Part shown: piece by piece, positions 25,422-43,288 of the stretch
Layout: every line of letters begins with the position of its first letter
Numbering within the stretch: the first letter of the stretch is position 1
Assembly (NCBI RefSeq): GCF_031755915.1
Contig: NC_083383.1
Location: 2,794,001 to 2,858,000, forward strand
Reading direction: 5' to 3'
DNA length: 64,000 nt
Source of the DNA: Ziziphus jujuba
Lineage: Eukaryota > Streptophyta > Magnoliopsida > Rosales > Rhamnaceae
Position numbers and translations under genes: made by a program
Notes under the pieces: generated by a model
Database searches by the model: none
Told to the model about the DNA's origin: nothing
What the model saw: the letters and a program-made list of their open reading frames with translations, nothing else

Positions 25422-25453
<32 letters not shown>

Positions 25454-26092
25454 AGAAAAAAAAGAGAGTAAAGGATATAAAATTTACCTTCATACGCTTT
25501 GGTCTATCTAATTCAACATGGGAGACATAACTTTCAACAAGAAATTTAAACCCAATCTCTAGCTCAGCATCAAACGATCCATCGGGATTATGTCTAAGTA
25601 CATCAGACCGCTGACACCAGGGAACAAAGCCATGATATAAATCAACCGCAGCAACCACATCAAATAATTGCTCTGGAGAATACCTAAAATACCAAATACC
25701 CGATCAAAATCAAACAAATTATCTCGGAAAAGAAAATGAGATGGAAAGGAAAAGGGACAAAGAAAGAAATACCCCAAGACGCGCCTTTCCTCGTAAACTT
25801 TGGACAAAACACCGCCTTCTTCGCCATCCCCGCAACCAAGAAACCGCCTCCTTTGAACATTACTAACATCGAAGTAAGCTCCCGACAAAGAACTCACATC
25901 CTGATTTGCAGAGCCAATCAATTGACGCACTGATCCGGTCTCGATGCCCGCGATGCCACTGAAAAAGCACCGACTCTGATGCAATTTCTTCGAACGCTCA
26001 ACCTTGCCGCTGTACCTAACCAGATTTCTGAAACCGCTCCGCCGAGATAACAAGGACAACACCGCCTTCGTGGTGGACGTAAATGGCGGCAT
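23634..26092 (-). CDS. COQ10: Coenzyme Q-binding protein COQ10, mitochondrial
   Basis: Four exons, 26092-25773, 25683-25488, 24684-24553 and 23756-23634, join in frame to 256 residues, matching the plant COQ10 length. The first hundred or so residues are Arg/Ser-rich (MPPFTSTTKAVLSLLSRRSG at the start) and look like a mitochondrial presequence. The START-like polyketide cyclase domain follows: YSPEQLFDVVAAVDLYHGF, VPWCQRSDVL, DAELEIGFKFLVESYVSHVE, FNPGPVPGTCNLYFLVDFKF, PLYRQVASMFFKEVVSRLV, and DRCRLVYGP. COQ10 binds coenzyme Q in the inner membrane and is needed for efficient respiration and Q synthesis. I began at the ATG at 26092; a longer upstream frame without the typical start is unlikely to be used. 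Intron 2 contains an A-rich tract (25422-25464). No defect is visible. Confidence 0.95.
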
Positions 26093-27671
26093 TGAAAAGT
26101 TTCGAAGGCCTCTGATACTTTTTCGCAGAGGCTCCAAAAAGACGAGATTGACAACAAGAAAATATCCGGGGATTCGGGAATTTTCTGCAATGGGAATAAA
26201 TCCCAAAAAAAAAAAAAAACCAAAGGGGAGGGTATGCTTGAATGCACCGGAAATGTCTGAGGCTAAATTCACGCGACGACACCAGTGGCTTTGGATTCAA
26301 CAGTCAATGAATTTGCATTGACCGCTCGACCGAAATTGAAGGATATGCGTGTCGTCCTCGTATTAGATTTAGGGCTTTTTCTTTGTTTTTCTTCTCTCTT
26401 CGTTTACGGCAAGCAGAGAAAGGAAATTGAGAAAAGAAACGCAAAAGAAAGCGGTTGTGTTAATGGGTTAAGCGGGTTATTGGAAATGAATGCACGTGAT
26501 AAATTTGGAAGTTTACAAGATTCTTCCCACCCTACCGGCACTTGACATGAGGCTCTAACTTTTTAATTTTAATTCTAATTTTTCTTTTATGCACAAAACC
26601 ACATCGAGTTTGAAAATTATACTTCAAAATTTTAACAAGCTTTGTTATTGTGTGTCTCACTTTGCAACACTGCCTAGGTAGGGTCACTAACATAAGGCTT
26701 ATAACCCTTCTAGGAACTCTCCTTTTTATCTTTTAAAAAAAAAACAAAAAAAAAAATTTACATAAAACCAGAGCAACAAAACGATGATAAATCGGGTAGA
26801 ACGGGGACCAATATGAAACTCTTCTATTCTGTTTTTCATACCCAACATAAAAGTCCAGGGCAGTATGTATGTTGAGGTTAGGCAATAAAAATCAAGATGG
26901 CAGACAAAATTGAAGACATGGTCATATATCCATCTCACCATAGTCGCCTACTCTAAAAGCATGTTTAGAGTTTCTTTTTGATAATAAAAGCATGTTTGGA
27001 ACTTCATAACCATCGTTTAAGTTGATAATTCATCCAATTCAAATCTTTTTTATGACAATGAAAGCGTACTTTTAATTTCTATTTTATACTTCATTTATCG
27101 CAATCACAAATATTTTCCTTTTTATTCAGTATTTCAACCATCATTGTAATAATAAATTCATCATATTCACTTAAAACCTTTCACATATAAATATAAATAA
27201 TTACCTTTCACATAAAAATATAAATAATTTATCAATTAAATCCAACTTAAAACCTTTCACATATAAATATAAATAATTTATCAATTAAATCCAACTTACT
27301 CAATTGGTTGTAATGACAAGTTGAAAGCCATATATTTTAGTAAAACGAACCAAACGCATATTGCATTAACTTCCTCACAATGGCAATTCCAAATTTGACT
27401 AACCAAAAAAAGAAGGATAAAGTGAAAATGATGAATTTGCCCCATTATATTATTAATTTTACAATACACAGTCAGGATATTAATTATCATATATGTCTAT
27501 ATACCCTTATCCCTCTTTCTTCGTCTCGCATAAGGCATGCAAAGGTATTTGATGACAAGTCGTCGATCGATATTAGTGCGTATGAAGTCTCTGTCTCTCC
27601 CTCTGGTTAGAAGCCACAAAATGTTTTGTCCCCTTTTTTTCTTTTTTTTCTTTTTTTTTCTTTTTTCCCCT
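26093..27671. other. Intergenic region between COQ10 start and COR27 3' end
   Basis: The right end of COQ10 and its promoter lie here, then AT-rich DNA. A three-copy repeat of about 49 bases sits at 27170-27298. A poly-pyrimidine stretch lies just before the COR27 stop at 27672. No further exon could be supported; the open frame at 26285-26545 has no family signal. Confidence 0.55.
27170..27298. repeat. Tandem repeat, ~49 bp unit, one partial and two full copies
   Basis: A partial copy at 27170-27203 is followed by copies near 27204-27252 and 27253-27298. Each has 'cctttcacat', 'aaatataaataat' and 'tatcaattaaatccaactta'. Only one or two bases differ among copies. Confidence 0.88.
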
Positions 27672-29795
27672 TCATAAATCTGCAGGAATACAGTTGTTGC
27701 CAGCATCTTCCATTGGGGGAGGTTTGCGGAGTGGAACAACCTAACCAGCGTATGTACCAATTAACACTACAAAAATAAAATATTACAATTTAAGAAACAA
27801 TGTTGTATACATATATTAGATATACCTGATCATTACTTGAAGAATGGACTACTCGAGTTTTCACCCTTTTTGCACTGCATTTGCCACTTGTCTTCTTTTC
27901 TCCTTCAATATCTTCACCAACAAAATTCTGGTCTGAAACTTCTGCAACAATCAAAACAGAGAAATTTAAGAGGCACTAATTAAAGCCTTCTGGGACTCCC
28001 TCCTCCTCCTTTCTCAAATTGTCCATAACAGTGGAACAAAACAAAAGACAACAATCCAAAATTCTTAATTTCAGTGGAAAAACCTAAAATAATTAAATAA
28101 AAAAATTAAAAAAAAAAAAAAGGAACAAAAGAACAAAAAACACACCAAGTGCAATTGTATTGCACAAATGAGATTGACCAACAAAAAGCTGCTGCTCTGG
28201 ACTTGAATCAGCTCCAAGCAAAATTGCCTCCTTCCCTTCTGAATCAATTGTTCGAGTTATGGTGGCAAAACGTTCCGGGACAGCACGAGATCCCACATCT
28301 TGGTCCTTGCATACGGATCTGTAATGCCGGATCCACCGATTTGAAAGAAGATCAGCATCGCAAGTTTCCTCAGTCTTTTTCAATGTAGATTCAGGTCTTT
28401 CAAATTTGATATTCTGCCAGCCCCCACGTCGAAGAACTTTGAACTGGGAAAGATAACAAATGCAAGGGAAAGAACATTTCAATAAAATTTTCTATAAAGA
28501 GAAGCCATTAATAAGAAATTGAACTAACTTTTTGGATCAAAGGAATGAGACCTGGCCAGATGGGGCACGGGAATGAGTATATGGACGCCTTGATGATTTT
28601 GAATGTGATAATTTCCCCTCTTTTGAGCGCCAACCAAGCAAATCCATGGAATCATATAACTGTTTTACGAAAGATGTTTCCATGGACTTCAGGTACATGC
28701 TGTGCTTCTCATTTGTCCACTCAGTAGACGTAAATTCTGAAGCCTCTGGAGTTCGCTGATAGAAAAACAACACTAATCACAACAAATATCTTTTTCACAG
28801 AGTTCATCACAGCCTAAAGATAATCCCATAGGATTGGAACCTCTAAACTATTAAGTGAAAGAAAAAAAGGAAGTATATATTTTAATCATATATTTTTTTG
28901 TCAATAATAGAATTTCACTTCAAGAATTCTGAACCATATATAAAGAATTTAAAGTTGATTGTTTAGAAAACATAAAATAAAATACAACATCAGAGTTTTT
29001 AATATAAGCTTTTAATTTAGTTTTAATAAAATTGTAAAGATCTATATATATATATATATATATATGAACTTCAAAATTAATTCTAATTTACATGATTAAG
29101 AGACGAGCAAGAGAAAACATATACGCTATCAAAAAGAGGAAAAAAATAAAAATAAAAATAAAAGTTGAAAAGAACCATGAGTCTCACATGGTTTAAGAGA
29201 CAAGCAAGTGAAATAAAGACTCCCGCATAACATATACAGATATTTTTGCTGCAGGTACGCTTTTCATAAATACAGGTTTAATTGTCAGAAAGGGAACACA
29301 TCTTGGTTCCATATTTATTCTGGAAAAAAAGGCTTAAAACAAAACCTTGGTCGCTCCTCCCTTTATTAATTAAACATTCAATGAGAATAAATAGTTGGGG
29401 CCACCAAAAAATAAAAATGCTTGATCAATATAATATTATAAATTCACAGTGTCGGTCCTAAACCGGCCCTATGGATCTCGTCCAAACCAGTCGTCAAAAA
29501 ATTAGCCATTTAAAAAACAAAGAGAAATGGTTTTACTCGGTTGTTTTTGTTCGTATAATTGTTCTGGAAAACTGTCATATTTTTCCCAAAAAAATAAAAC
29601 AAAAATCCTTAAGAAGGCAGAAAAAACAACAAAGCTGCAGAGTGACAAGGAGAATAATACAAATTAGGAAGAAAAAAAAAATTAAGGAATAGCGGTGAAA
29701 ATAGATACCTGGAGGGTTGAGGGAAGAGAACTATCTCCGGAAAAGCCAGAAGACTGGGGATCGGGCCGAGAGTGTGTAGCTGTGAAGTCGTCCAT
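27672..29795 (-). CDS. COR27: COLD-REGULATED 27/28-like protein
   Basis: Five exons, 29795-29709, 28755-28552, 28443-28146, 27941-27826 and 27740-27672, join in frame to 257 residues, close to Arabidopsis COR27. Family marks are TEWTNEKHSMYLKSMETSFV followed by KQLYDSM (exon 2), FKVLRRGGWQNIKFERPES and RWIRHY (exon 3), EVSDQNFVGEDIEGEK with KRVKTR (exon 4), and DQVVPLRKPP (exon 4/5). COR27 and COR28 are small nuclear proteins without a known DNA-binding fold. In Arabidopsis they link blue light, cold and the circadian clock: they are induced by cold, are controlled by CCA1 through evening elements, repress clock and cold genes, and interact with COP1 and HY5. The start codon opens MDDFTATHSRPDPQ and has no in-frame upstream rival. 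Evening elements and ACGT boxes lie upstream. Confidence 0.93.
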
Positions 29796-30005
29796 GTATG
29801 TATGTATACTGTTTAAAAAAAAAAAACCTTCAAAAAAAGAAAAAATAATAAGTTGGGGGGATAGGATGATGATTATGGAAGTGAAAATGGGTAGGAATGA
29901 GAGGAAGAGAGGAGGGAGGGGTTGGGGTTGGGTTTGGGGGAATGATATGAATACTTTGGAGGCGGTGTTGGGGACAAAAGAACGTTACAGTTGTCACCGC
30001 TTTTA

Positions 30006-30040
30006 CACGTGTCATGGTGCCACGGAGTTGCCACGTCAAA
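30006..30040 (-). promoter_or_regulatory. ACGT boxes upstream of COR27
   Basis: A palindromic CACGTG at 30006-30011, within ACACGTGT, and CCACGTC starting at 30031 lie 211-245 bases upstream of the COR27 start codon. G-box and C/G-hybrid ACGT motifs bind HY5 and ABF-type bZIP factors and PIF bHLH factors. Arabidopsis COR27/28 are HY5-linked, which makes these boxes plausible control sites. Confidence 0.55.
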
Positions 30041-30072
30041 GCTGTGCTTGATTAGAGACAAGGCATAGAAGC

Positions 30073-30101
30073 AGATATTTATTGGAGCATCCAAAATATC
30101 T
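30073..30101 (-). promoter_or_regulatory. Evening element and evening-element-like site of COR27
   Basis: AAAATATCT, a perfect evening element on the plus strand, lies at 30093-30101. An AAATATCT core on the opposite strand lies at 30073-30080 (read as AGATATTT). They are about 280-305 bases upstream of the start codon. MYB-like clock factors CCA1, LHY and RVE8 bind this motif, which drives evening or cold-gated expression. Only one base separates the second from the consensus. Confidence 0.7.
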
Positions 30102-30372
30102 AATGTCTTTTACTTGTCATAGACGTATTTCACAGTTCTAATTGCCTGGCCGCTGCACTATAACTGTTACCCACCGTTTTAATCTGAACCGCCTATTCCC
30201 GCGCTTTTCATTTTCTTTTCTTCTTCTTTTTTTTTTTCAATAAAAGAAAATAATATAATTAAAAATAAAAAACTTTGCTTGCCAATTTGGACTATTATTC
30301 CTATTTCTGATCAACTAGTGAATTAATACCCTTTTTAGTATGAATCCACTAGTCTATCCAAAGAAAACAAAA

Positions 30373-30381
30373 AAAATATCT
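30373..30381 (-). promoter_or_regulatory. Second perfect evening element upstream of COR27
   Basis: A second exact AAAATATCT lies about 580 bases before the COR27 start codon. Two perfect nine-base matches within 300 bases exceed what one would expect by chance even in AT-rich DNA, though AT-rich background lowers the significance of each alone. Confidence 0.55.
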
Positions 30382-30433
30382 GAGTCATCTACAAGGTGAT
30401 AAATATCATGGAGGTCGTTAATATGTATTGACT

Positions 30434-30439
<6 letters not shown>

Positions 30440-30474
<35 letters not shown>
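30440..30474. repeat. (AT)n microsatellite
   Basis: About seventeen AT units between COR27 and the NDR kinase gene. Confidence 0.9.
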
Positions 30475-30477
<3 letters not shown>

Positions 30478-30993
30478 TAGTAGATATATGACTAAATATG
30501 GGGCAAGTATATTTTAGCTTAATAATTTGGAGAATAAAATATATGATCACAAACAAACAAACATAAAAACATTGCCCAGGAATTAAAAAAAAAAAAAAAA
30601 AAGGAAAAACAAAGAAGAAAAAAAGAACGCGTTTGTAGAAACATAAAATGTTAACCAATATTTTAACAATTTATAATTCAAAAAAGATAATCAACATTCC
30701 TTCAAAGAAAATGTAACAAATACAAGTATTCTTAGTGTTTCAAGTCAAAACATTTAATATATCCAAAGCAAAGAAAAGAAAAAAAAGAATATTATCAACA
30801 TAAATTGAGTAATATTATTTATATAAAAATACTAGATAATCAATTAAAAGGCTCTCGCTAAGGCCACGTATAAAGTTGGGCCAGTCCTGTATGTTATGAA
30901 AACATACATCTAACTTACAAAACTGCATAAGTTGATCCTAAGTTATCGTTGGGATATACAGAGAAAGTTTGTGCCGAAAACAAATGCAAAAAT

Positions 30994-36437
<5,444 letters not shown>

Positions 36438-37487
36438 CGTCAAGCCTCCCTATCAGATCAACCTCTTGGCCTATAAACCACCGAGAAATATTCAATCACT
36501 GGAGCATTTCCTTAAAGATCCACCAGCTTTCTTTACAAATGGAATTTCAGAAGCTTCTAATTCACAGTTTCCACTTTCGAGGAGAGATCCAGCCTCCAGG
36601 GTCGCAAACTGTTTGCGGAAATGACAGAAAGAAAGAGTGAGCGGGGGGCACGAGAACGAAAGAGGATATGAACTGGCATATATGCGTGTATTTATATCTA
36701 ACCTATGCAAGCTAGCAAGGCTGTCTTATCTATGATGGTATTCTTTTCTTTGTTTTTTTCCGACTAGTAAACTAATGTTCTGGGTTTGCTTTAGGCTTTC
36801 TAGGGAATGGAGTGCAATAGACGCCATCGTTTTGCTCGAATGAGTTGGAATCTTGGAGGCAAATTCATATTTTAATCAATTTTTTTTTTTTATTTCCTGA
36901 CTTTTGGAGAGAGAAATTGTATGTTGTAGGTGTCTTGGCGAATTGCTAGTCGCTGGTGTCGGCGGAGATCCATAGAAAGGAAAGCTGCATGACTATGAGT
37001 ACGGTCCCATTAGATGCGTGAAACTTACTCACCCACGCGCCTGTCGGTAATTCAGCTCAGGTCTTTATCGTCAACGTTGTGAATTGGATATTTAAGGGGG
37101 GTATTGTTATTGGCCACGCGTTGTGGATGAGGGTGGGCTTTGGGAGTTAATGGACAGTGGGGATCACAGTGCCATGCTAGTTTGTGCTGGACCTGAAGGT
37201 TTTGAAATTCTCATTATTCAAGTCATGAAATTACCGTGGCCCCGGTTTTAAGGAAGCTGACACCCAAACGTGCGTTTTACGACCCGCTTGGAGATTTGGG
37301 GCCCATTCCGAACCCGGTGCTTTTAAATAGGAATATTGGTTCATCATTCATGCCCCTCCTTTATTGATGTGTAACGTCGTCGTTTTTCATCAAATCATGA
37401 TACATGACGTTCCATTTATTCTGTTTCGATAAAAGTAGTTTGATTCTAAAACGTTAGTCACGGAATAAAACATTTCTCTTCCTACCC

Positions 37488-37521
<34 letters not shown>

Positions 37522-38079
37522 TTGTTTCACCAAATTCTATTCAACTAACCCGCTTCATTATTGGAATTTGATTACATCCTAGAATTAGCAACAATTGTAG
37601 GTTGTGGCAGTTAAAATATAAATTGTAGTATAAAAAGATTGAAAAATGATTTGTTTATCCCACATCAATTATAAGACTTTTGAAAGATTCAGATCTTGCA
37701 ACTTGCGAATTTATTTATGACTTAATTACATGCGACAGACTACTTTATATGGAACCATTGGCTAGATCCAGATGTGTGTTTTTTATTGTTATAAATTGTT
37801 TTTCTTTGACAAAGTAAAAAGAAAGAGATACAGAAATGAAGTTCTATATTCTCAATTGTAAACTTTTACAATCTATAAACAATTATGTATACAAAGTTGA
37901 ATCGAAGAGATTAGGAAAGTATATAAACAGACAAAAGTATAATCTACTTAGGGCACCTTCCTAATACCGTACTAACATTCTTAATTGTTAATTTATGGAC
38001 GTTTAGCTGGAAAATCACAATCAAATATGTATACATATACACACACACGGAGGTAGGAAGTATGGATAATATTAGACTT
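36438..38079. other. NDR kinase upstream region and GLR 3' flank
   Basis: The first 300 bases are probably the NDR leader and core promoter. Farther on come a moderately GC-rich zone near 37000-37330, an A31 run at 37489-37519, and AT-rich DNA to the GLR stop. Reading frames near 36301-36710 are shadows of the leader and have no family signal. No additional gene was found. Confidence 0.55.
37489..37519. repeat. Poly(A) run, 31 bases
   Basis: Uninterrupted A run between the NDR kinase and GLR genes, directly after 'cctacccc'. It may mark an old retroposed tail; no body is evident. Confidence 0.85.
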
Positions 38080-38994
38080 TCAGGTTGGAAGGAAATTGAT
38101 GTTTTTCTGGGACCTTTGAGAGAGGTAAGTATAAGCCCATCTCCAAAATCCTCTACTTAGTAAAAATGTTGATAAGAAGCTAGACTTGTCCAGATTTTTA
38201 TCCGCTAGTTGCATAATTGTGATTAAGAATGCAAATGCTGCAATTCCACCTGAAATTTTGAAGAGGCTAGAAAAAGGCTCAGGACCAATAGAATCACCAT
38301 CCGAGTTGATTGGAGTAGAACAGTTACAAGAGTGGAGCATGACTTCCTCTAAATGTTCCACTTGTCCACTCTCAGTTACTTCAAGGACTGCCTTTGAAAT
38401 ATCAATGGCCAAAGCCGAGCCCTTTGGAAAAACCTGAAACAGAAAAAATTAAACCAAAAAAAAAAAAAAAAATTAATATAGATAGCAAAGAGAAGGAAAT
38501 AATCGAGCTAGGATCTGGAAAATAACAAACTTACAAAGCCAAAACCTCCGAGTTTTAAAAAGTGTCCTGTTTTTATATAGCCTTTGCAGTACTTTGCGAG
38601 GAAGACTTTAGCATGGGGTTCAACAAAGAAAGCTGCTGAAATGTGTCCTTTCTCAAAGGCCTGAGGGTAGTCCTCGATTGAGGAAATATTCTTGATGTTG
38701 TGTGGCTTAAAATCCATAACATTAACTAAATGTTTTACAATAAAAGAATTTCCATCACACCCAACATTAGCATTTTTCCTGTGCAGCGTATCAATGTCTA
38801 AAACCGATGGTTTGACATGGGAGACAGTCATCATGGAGGCTAGGCTTGCTGTGAAAGTAGATGTAACTACTAGAATCACTAACAACCATGGCGCTATCAC
38901 CAATCTTGCCAAACTGCTCTTAAGTGGTTCCCCTGCATTTTCATGCACATACATAAACATTATGCATTGAACAAAAGTTAAGCTTTACAAGTTT

Positions 38995-39040
<46 letters not shown>

Positions 39041-41647
39041 AGAGACATACTATGGGAAAAGAAAAGGATGGTGACAGAAAACCAAAGCATAGCTCCCAAG
39101 CCCTTGAATTCAGGGTTCTGAACATGTTCATTTTCTATTAGCCAGACAACAGAGCAGATGGAGAGATGCATAACCATGATGAGCAGCCACATTTTTTGAG
39201 TGTAGGCCCTCATAAACATCCAGGTTTCTTTGTCCCTATCTGGTTCTACTTTCACAATCATTACAAGGCCAGAGCTCACATATGGCTGTGAGAAATCAAC
39301 ATACTGACTCCTGTAAGCCATAATTTCTATGTCCCCAACAGCTGCATCCAACTTCTGTTTCATAACAACCAGTACTTACTATAATTTTGGTAAAGGAGAG
39401 AGAGAAAAAAAAAAAAAAAAAAAGGAAAACACTTAATTCAATTTTATTTTAAATAGATGAATTAAATAGATTTTCTATGTACCTTGCTATGTACATGTTT
39501 CACCAACTCATCGTATGAATCACTAAAGGAGACAAAAAAGTAAGGTAATTGATAAGGGAGACGCCCAACAACAGCTTCAAACACTTCAATCGAAAACCCA
39601 GAGATAGAGGTTTGATTCCGATCCTGTTCATAGCTTACTCTCACAAACTGATTGAAGGCACCCCTCGAAGGAACCCCTATCCTCAATGGTGCCTCTCCAT
39701 TGGCCCAAGTCCACCCCCTGGGCACTGTCTGCCTGCCACCTGGCCAATAGAGTGGACCCATAGTTCCATTCATAGCACCATCGTCGTCCATTCCTAATTT
39801 CATTTCGTCATGTTCCACAAAGTACTCTGAGAAACCATATCCAGGAGACCAGAGTGCTAACTGTCTGTAGCTTTTTCCAACCACGTTGATGATTTGAAAG
39901 GTCGGTATTTCTGAAAGTACGCCATTCTTGAATCTTATTATGCCACTTAGGCCTTTGAAATCACTGGATAAAATTGTCTTAGCTATTTCTTTAGATGTAA
40001 CGTTTCCTTTAAATTTCTTCGAGGCTTTAGAAATGGCGCTAACTGCATCATACGCTCGGAGGGCAAAGATACTGGGATTAGTATTCTCTTCCTCAGGATA
40101 CAGTAATCCATACAGTCGTCTGAATCTGATTTTGAATTGCTTGAAAGCCTTGGTTTTTTCTGGAAAACTGGTTTTAATGCCAATTACACCTTGCATGTTA
40201 TGCATAACAGAAGAATCAACAGAACCGAGAAAGCTTGAAATCTCATCTGCAATAATCCATACATAACCGTTTTCCATCATACCCATTTGCTTTGCCTTTT
40301 CAAAAAGCAGGACAGCTGACTGGAAAGAAAACTGCACAACTATGAAAACCCTGTTGCTCTTGTTCTGCAGCTTCTTGAGTTCTTCTTCAATGGCTGTATG
40401 GGGGTCTGAGAGAGAAGACAGGGATGGGAAAGCTGCATGGTGTTCAATCTCTGAGTTAACAACTCGGAGTGAATCGGATAGGTGGGTGATAAATCCAAAA
40501 CCGGTGGAAAATAAGCTGCTCTGCTCATGGATAGCGGTGACTTTTCGCCATCGGAAATGACCGACCACGACAGCAATGCATTGCATGTGGAAGATGATGT
40601 CGTTAGCCATTTGGAAATAAGATGCAGATTGATGTGGCACCGATACTGACTGGCTTGTGGCTGGGGTAATAAGGGATATGTAAGGCAAATTCTTGGTGGT
40701 ATTATCCACTTCAGAGATTAGAGCTGCTTCCTGGGTGGTGAGCATTCCGATTATCACTTGAACTGCTTTGCTTTTTATGAGATTAATTGCTGCAAGAAAA
40801 CAGAGAAACTAAGTATTATAGTCTGAGAAATGGCAATATACCTCCAAAATAACTAGATTTTTATGATTCGATCACTGCAATAATAATTAATATTTGAATA
40901 CATAGATCCTATTAAAATAAAAATAATTTGGACCGAAGTATTTATGGGAAAATGCACCATATCTAATAAAGTGGTGTTGATAGTTCAAACATATATATAT
41001 ATATATATATATTTCTTATAAATGATAGTTCAAATATGTTGGATATGTATTGTCATGCTAGCTGCTGCATACATGAATGGTTCAGTTTTATCATAAGCTA
41101 TAGTAAAATTTCAATTGTCAGGTAGATATCTGTATTTTTGTTGGTGTAACTAAGTCTAACATCTGGAGTTGACACTGTCTGGCTCCTCACCAAGCCAAGA
41201 GACGTTTAGTATGGCCATGCAAGGCTAAAGCATAAAATTGTTATTTTTTTATTTATTATTATTATTTTTTTTTATCTTATAAGAACAAATGTGGTTGCAT
41301 CTATACATTTGATGACATACATAAATATGTGTGTGCGTGTGTGTGTGAAAAGGCTAAAATATATTCGAGTGAATGAATTAATTACCAGCTGTAACAGGTG
41401 AAGTTGAATTTGGTGATGTATCGTGATAGCGCAAACCCAGTTGAGCTGTAGAATTTGAGGGAGAGGTATGTCGGAGCGCAATCTCCATGGCTACTTTCTG
41501 TTCCTTTCCCACACGACTGCTGTAATCCATAACACGACCTATTCCCACAACTTCTTTTTGGATGTCCACAACATTATTTGTTGCTTTTGATGGCGCCAAC
41601 ACTACCACTACCAACAAACCCAAAAAGAAAGACAGGCCATTTGACAT
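38080..41647 (-). CDS. Glutamate receptor-like channel, clade 2 (GLR2-like)
   Basis: Five exons, 41647-41386, 40789-39483, 39354-39051, 38932-38535 and 38433-38080, join in frame to 874 residues; five exons is usual for clade 2. A signal peptide (about 1-22) leads into the bilobed amino-terminal domain ([20 protein letters not shown] to about 410). The ligand-binding S1 half contains [16 protein letters not shown] and [19 protein letters not shown], with Arg538 at the carboxylate-binding position. M1 is near 579-596, the pore loop near 608-624, M3 [14 protein letters not shown] (648-661), S2 661-757 and M4 near 816-834. Plant GLRs are ligand-gated, Ca2+-permeable cation channels of the plasma membrane and endomembranes. 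The S2 motif reads AAFFVEP (724-730) where many GLRs have AAFDEVP, so the acidic residue that contacts the ligand amino group is displaced. No stop or frameshift is present. Confidence 0.93.
39001..39034. repeat. Compound (CA)n(TA)n microsatellite in GLR intron 3
   Basis: A short CA tract passes into about twelve TA units, close to the exon 3 donor of the GLR gene at 39051. Confidence 0.85.
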
Positions 41648-43030
41648 TTTTGTATGAGGAAGACAATTAACGAGTGCCTTAGTCTTTCAGGCAAATTAAC
41701 ATTATACATCAATCGTCATGTGTGTGTATATATAATATGTATCGTATATGTACCTCCACCGTTTAAATACCACTTGAAAAATATCTTTTATTATTATTAT
41801 TACTATTATTTTTTTTAATAATATTATTGTTATCAAAATGTTATCCAAATTTTATCAAATAATATAATAATATTTAATTAATTTATTTTTAAATTTATTT
41901 ATCTATTTAAAAATTTTATTTTTATATTTAAAATACATAAATACATCAATCAATAATATTTTAATATGTATAATTTAGTAAATAAATTTTAAAAAAATAT
42001 TTTGATATTTATAGCTTTTATTTCTTCTTTCATAATGCAAGTCATATGATATTATTATTCTCCAGGTTTTTTCCTTCGTGACGCAAACTGTATAATATTA
42101 TTATTTTCCACTTGAAACTACTTATTGCATTGACTAATTGTTTCACATCAGTAACACATATATCTTTTGTTTTTTGCCGTATGAAGAGGTGCAATCTGCC
42201 ATGATTCTCTCACAATCGGCTTACTTTTCTATCTATATATTTCTACAATTGAAGATGACAAATTAATGCATGTATACCTTGACTTCTAAGGAAAATTTGA
42301 CTACGCCCGTCGCACAACCTAGATGGTCCGACCATCCAGTGAACGGTGATCTGATTTAAATGTCAAAATCATTTAGTTTGATCCTTTCAGTATCCTTGTA
42401 TTGGTCGTTTCTTTATTTTTTACTTTCCCTATTCAACTAGCAAGAGAATCCTTGTATTTTGGGCTTGGTCCTCATGATGAAACTTCAACGGAAAAATCAA
42501 CAGGGACAAAAAGCCGAACAAAATGAGAAAAACTGGTACGAATGGACTAAAATAAATACCATTAGATTATTCAGCTCGGCATTAGGTCTTTATTTTTATC
42601 TTTCTTTTGGTTTTAACTAAGAAGTTTTGGATGCTTCTGGGATTACTGTTTCTTTATCTTGAAATTTGGGTTTGACGAAGATTATTAATTATAAAATGGA
42701 GATGGATCTCAAAGTAGTTTCTTGACTACATTCAAGGATTGTATAGAGTTGTAAAGATTTTTATCCACGCCTATTGGTTATTGTTCGTTTTCTGGGTTTT
42801 TTATTTATTTATTTATTTTCTTTTGCGATGTTGCTGCTTTGCACATGAAAAACAAAACGAGGAGGAATGATTATAAGAGACGAGGGGACTCTGAGGAGGA
42901 TGAGAGACGCACATCTACAGGAAAAAAAAAAAAAAAGAAAAAAGAAAAAGTATATGTATATATATATATATATATCAAACAGCCATGAAAACCAGTTTGA
43001 AGCAGGTAATAATCTCAATTTGAATTTCCA

Positions 43031-43062
<32 letters not shown>

Positions 43063-43243
43063 ATTGATTATTTATTAGAATATTTTAATTTTAATTTTAA
43101 TTTTTTTAATTAAAATTTAAAAATATTTTAACGATATAAGTTAATATACATTAAAACTCTAAAACGCAAAATGAATTCTATTGTAGCTCACTGAAAAATA
43201 AAGTTTTAATATAAAAACTGGTAAGATATTTTAATAGAAAAAT

Positions 43244-43288
<45 letters not shown>

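Larger units (their letters stand above)
29796..30993. other. COR27 upstream region and NDR kinase 3' flank
   Basis: About 1.2 kb separates the COR27 start from the NDR kinase stop; both genes point left. The first 600 bases hold the COR27 regulatory sites. Beyond are T-rich stretches, an (AT)n run at 30440-30474, an A18 run near 30584-30602 and the probable NDR 3' untranslated region. No exon was found. Confidence 0.6.

Noticed and set aside
25559..26272. A 237-codon single-exon reading of the COQ10 region
   Set aside because: It reads through the exon 1 donor at 25773 and starts upstream of the family start. The four-exon model gives a complete COQ10 instead.
26004..26321. Plus-strand frame overlapping COQ10 exon 1
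   Set aside because: Antisense shadow of a real exon, with no family similarity.
26285..26545. 86-codon frame upstream of COQ10 with a hydrophobic segment
   Set aside because: Looks like a secreted-peptide precursor at first glance, but the hydrophobic stretch comes from T-rich DNA and nothing else supports a gene.
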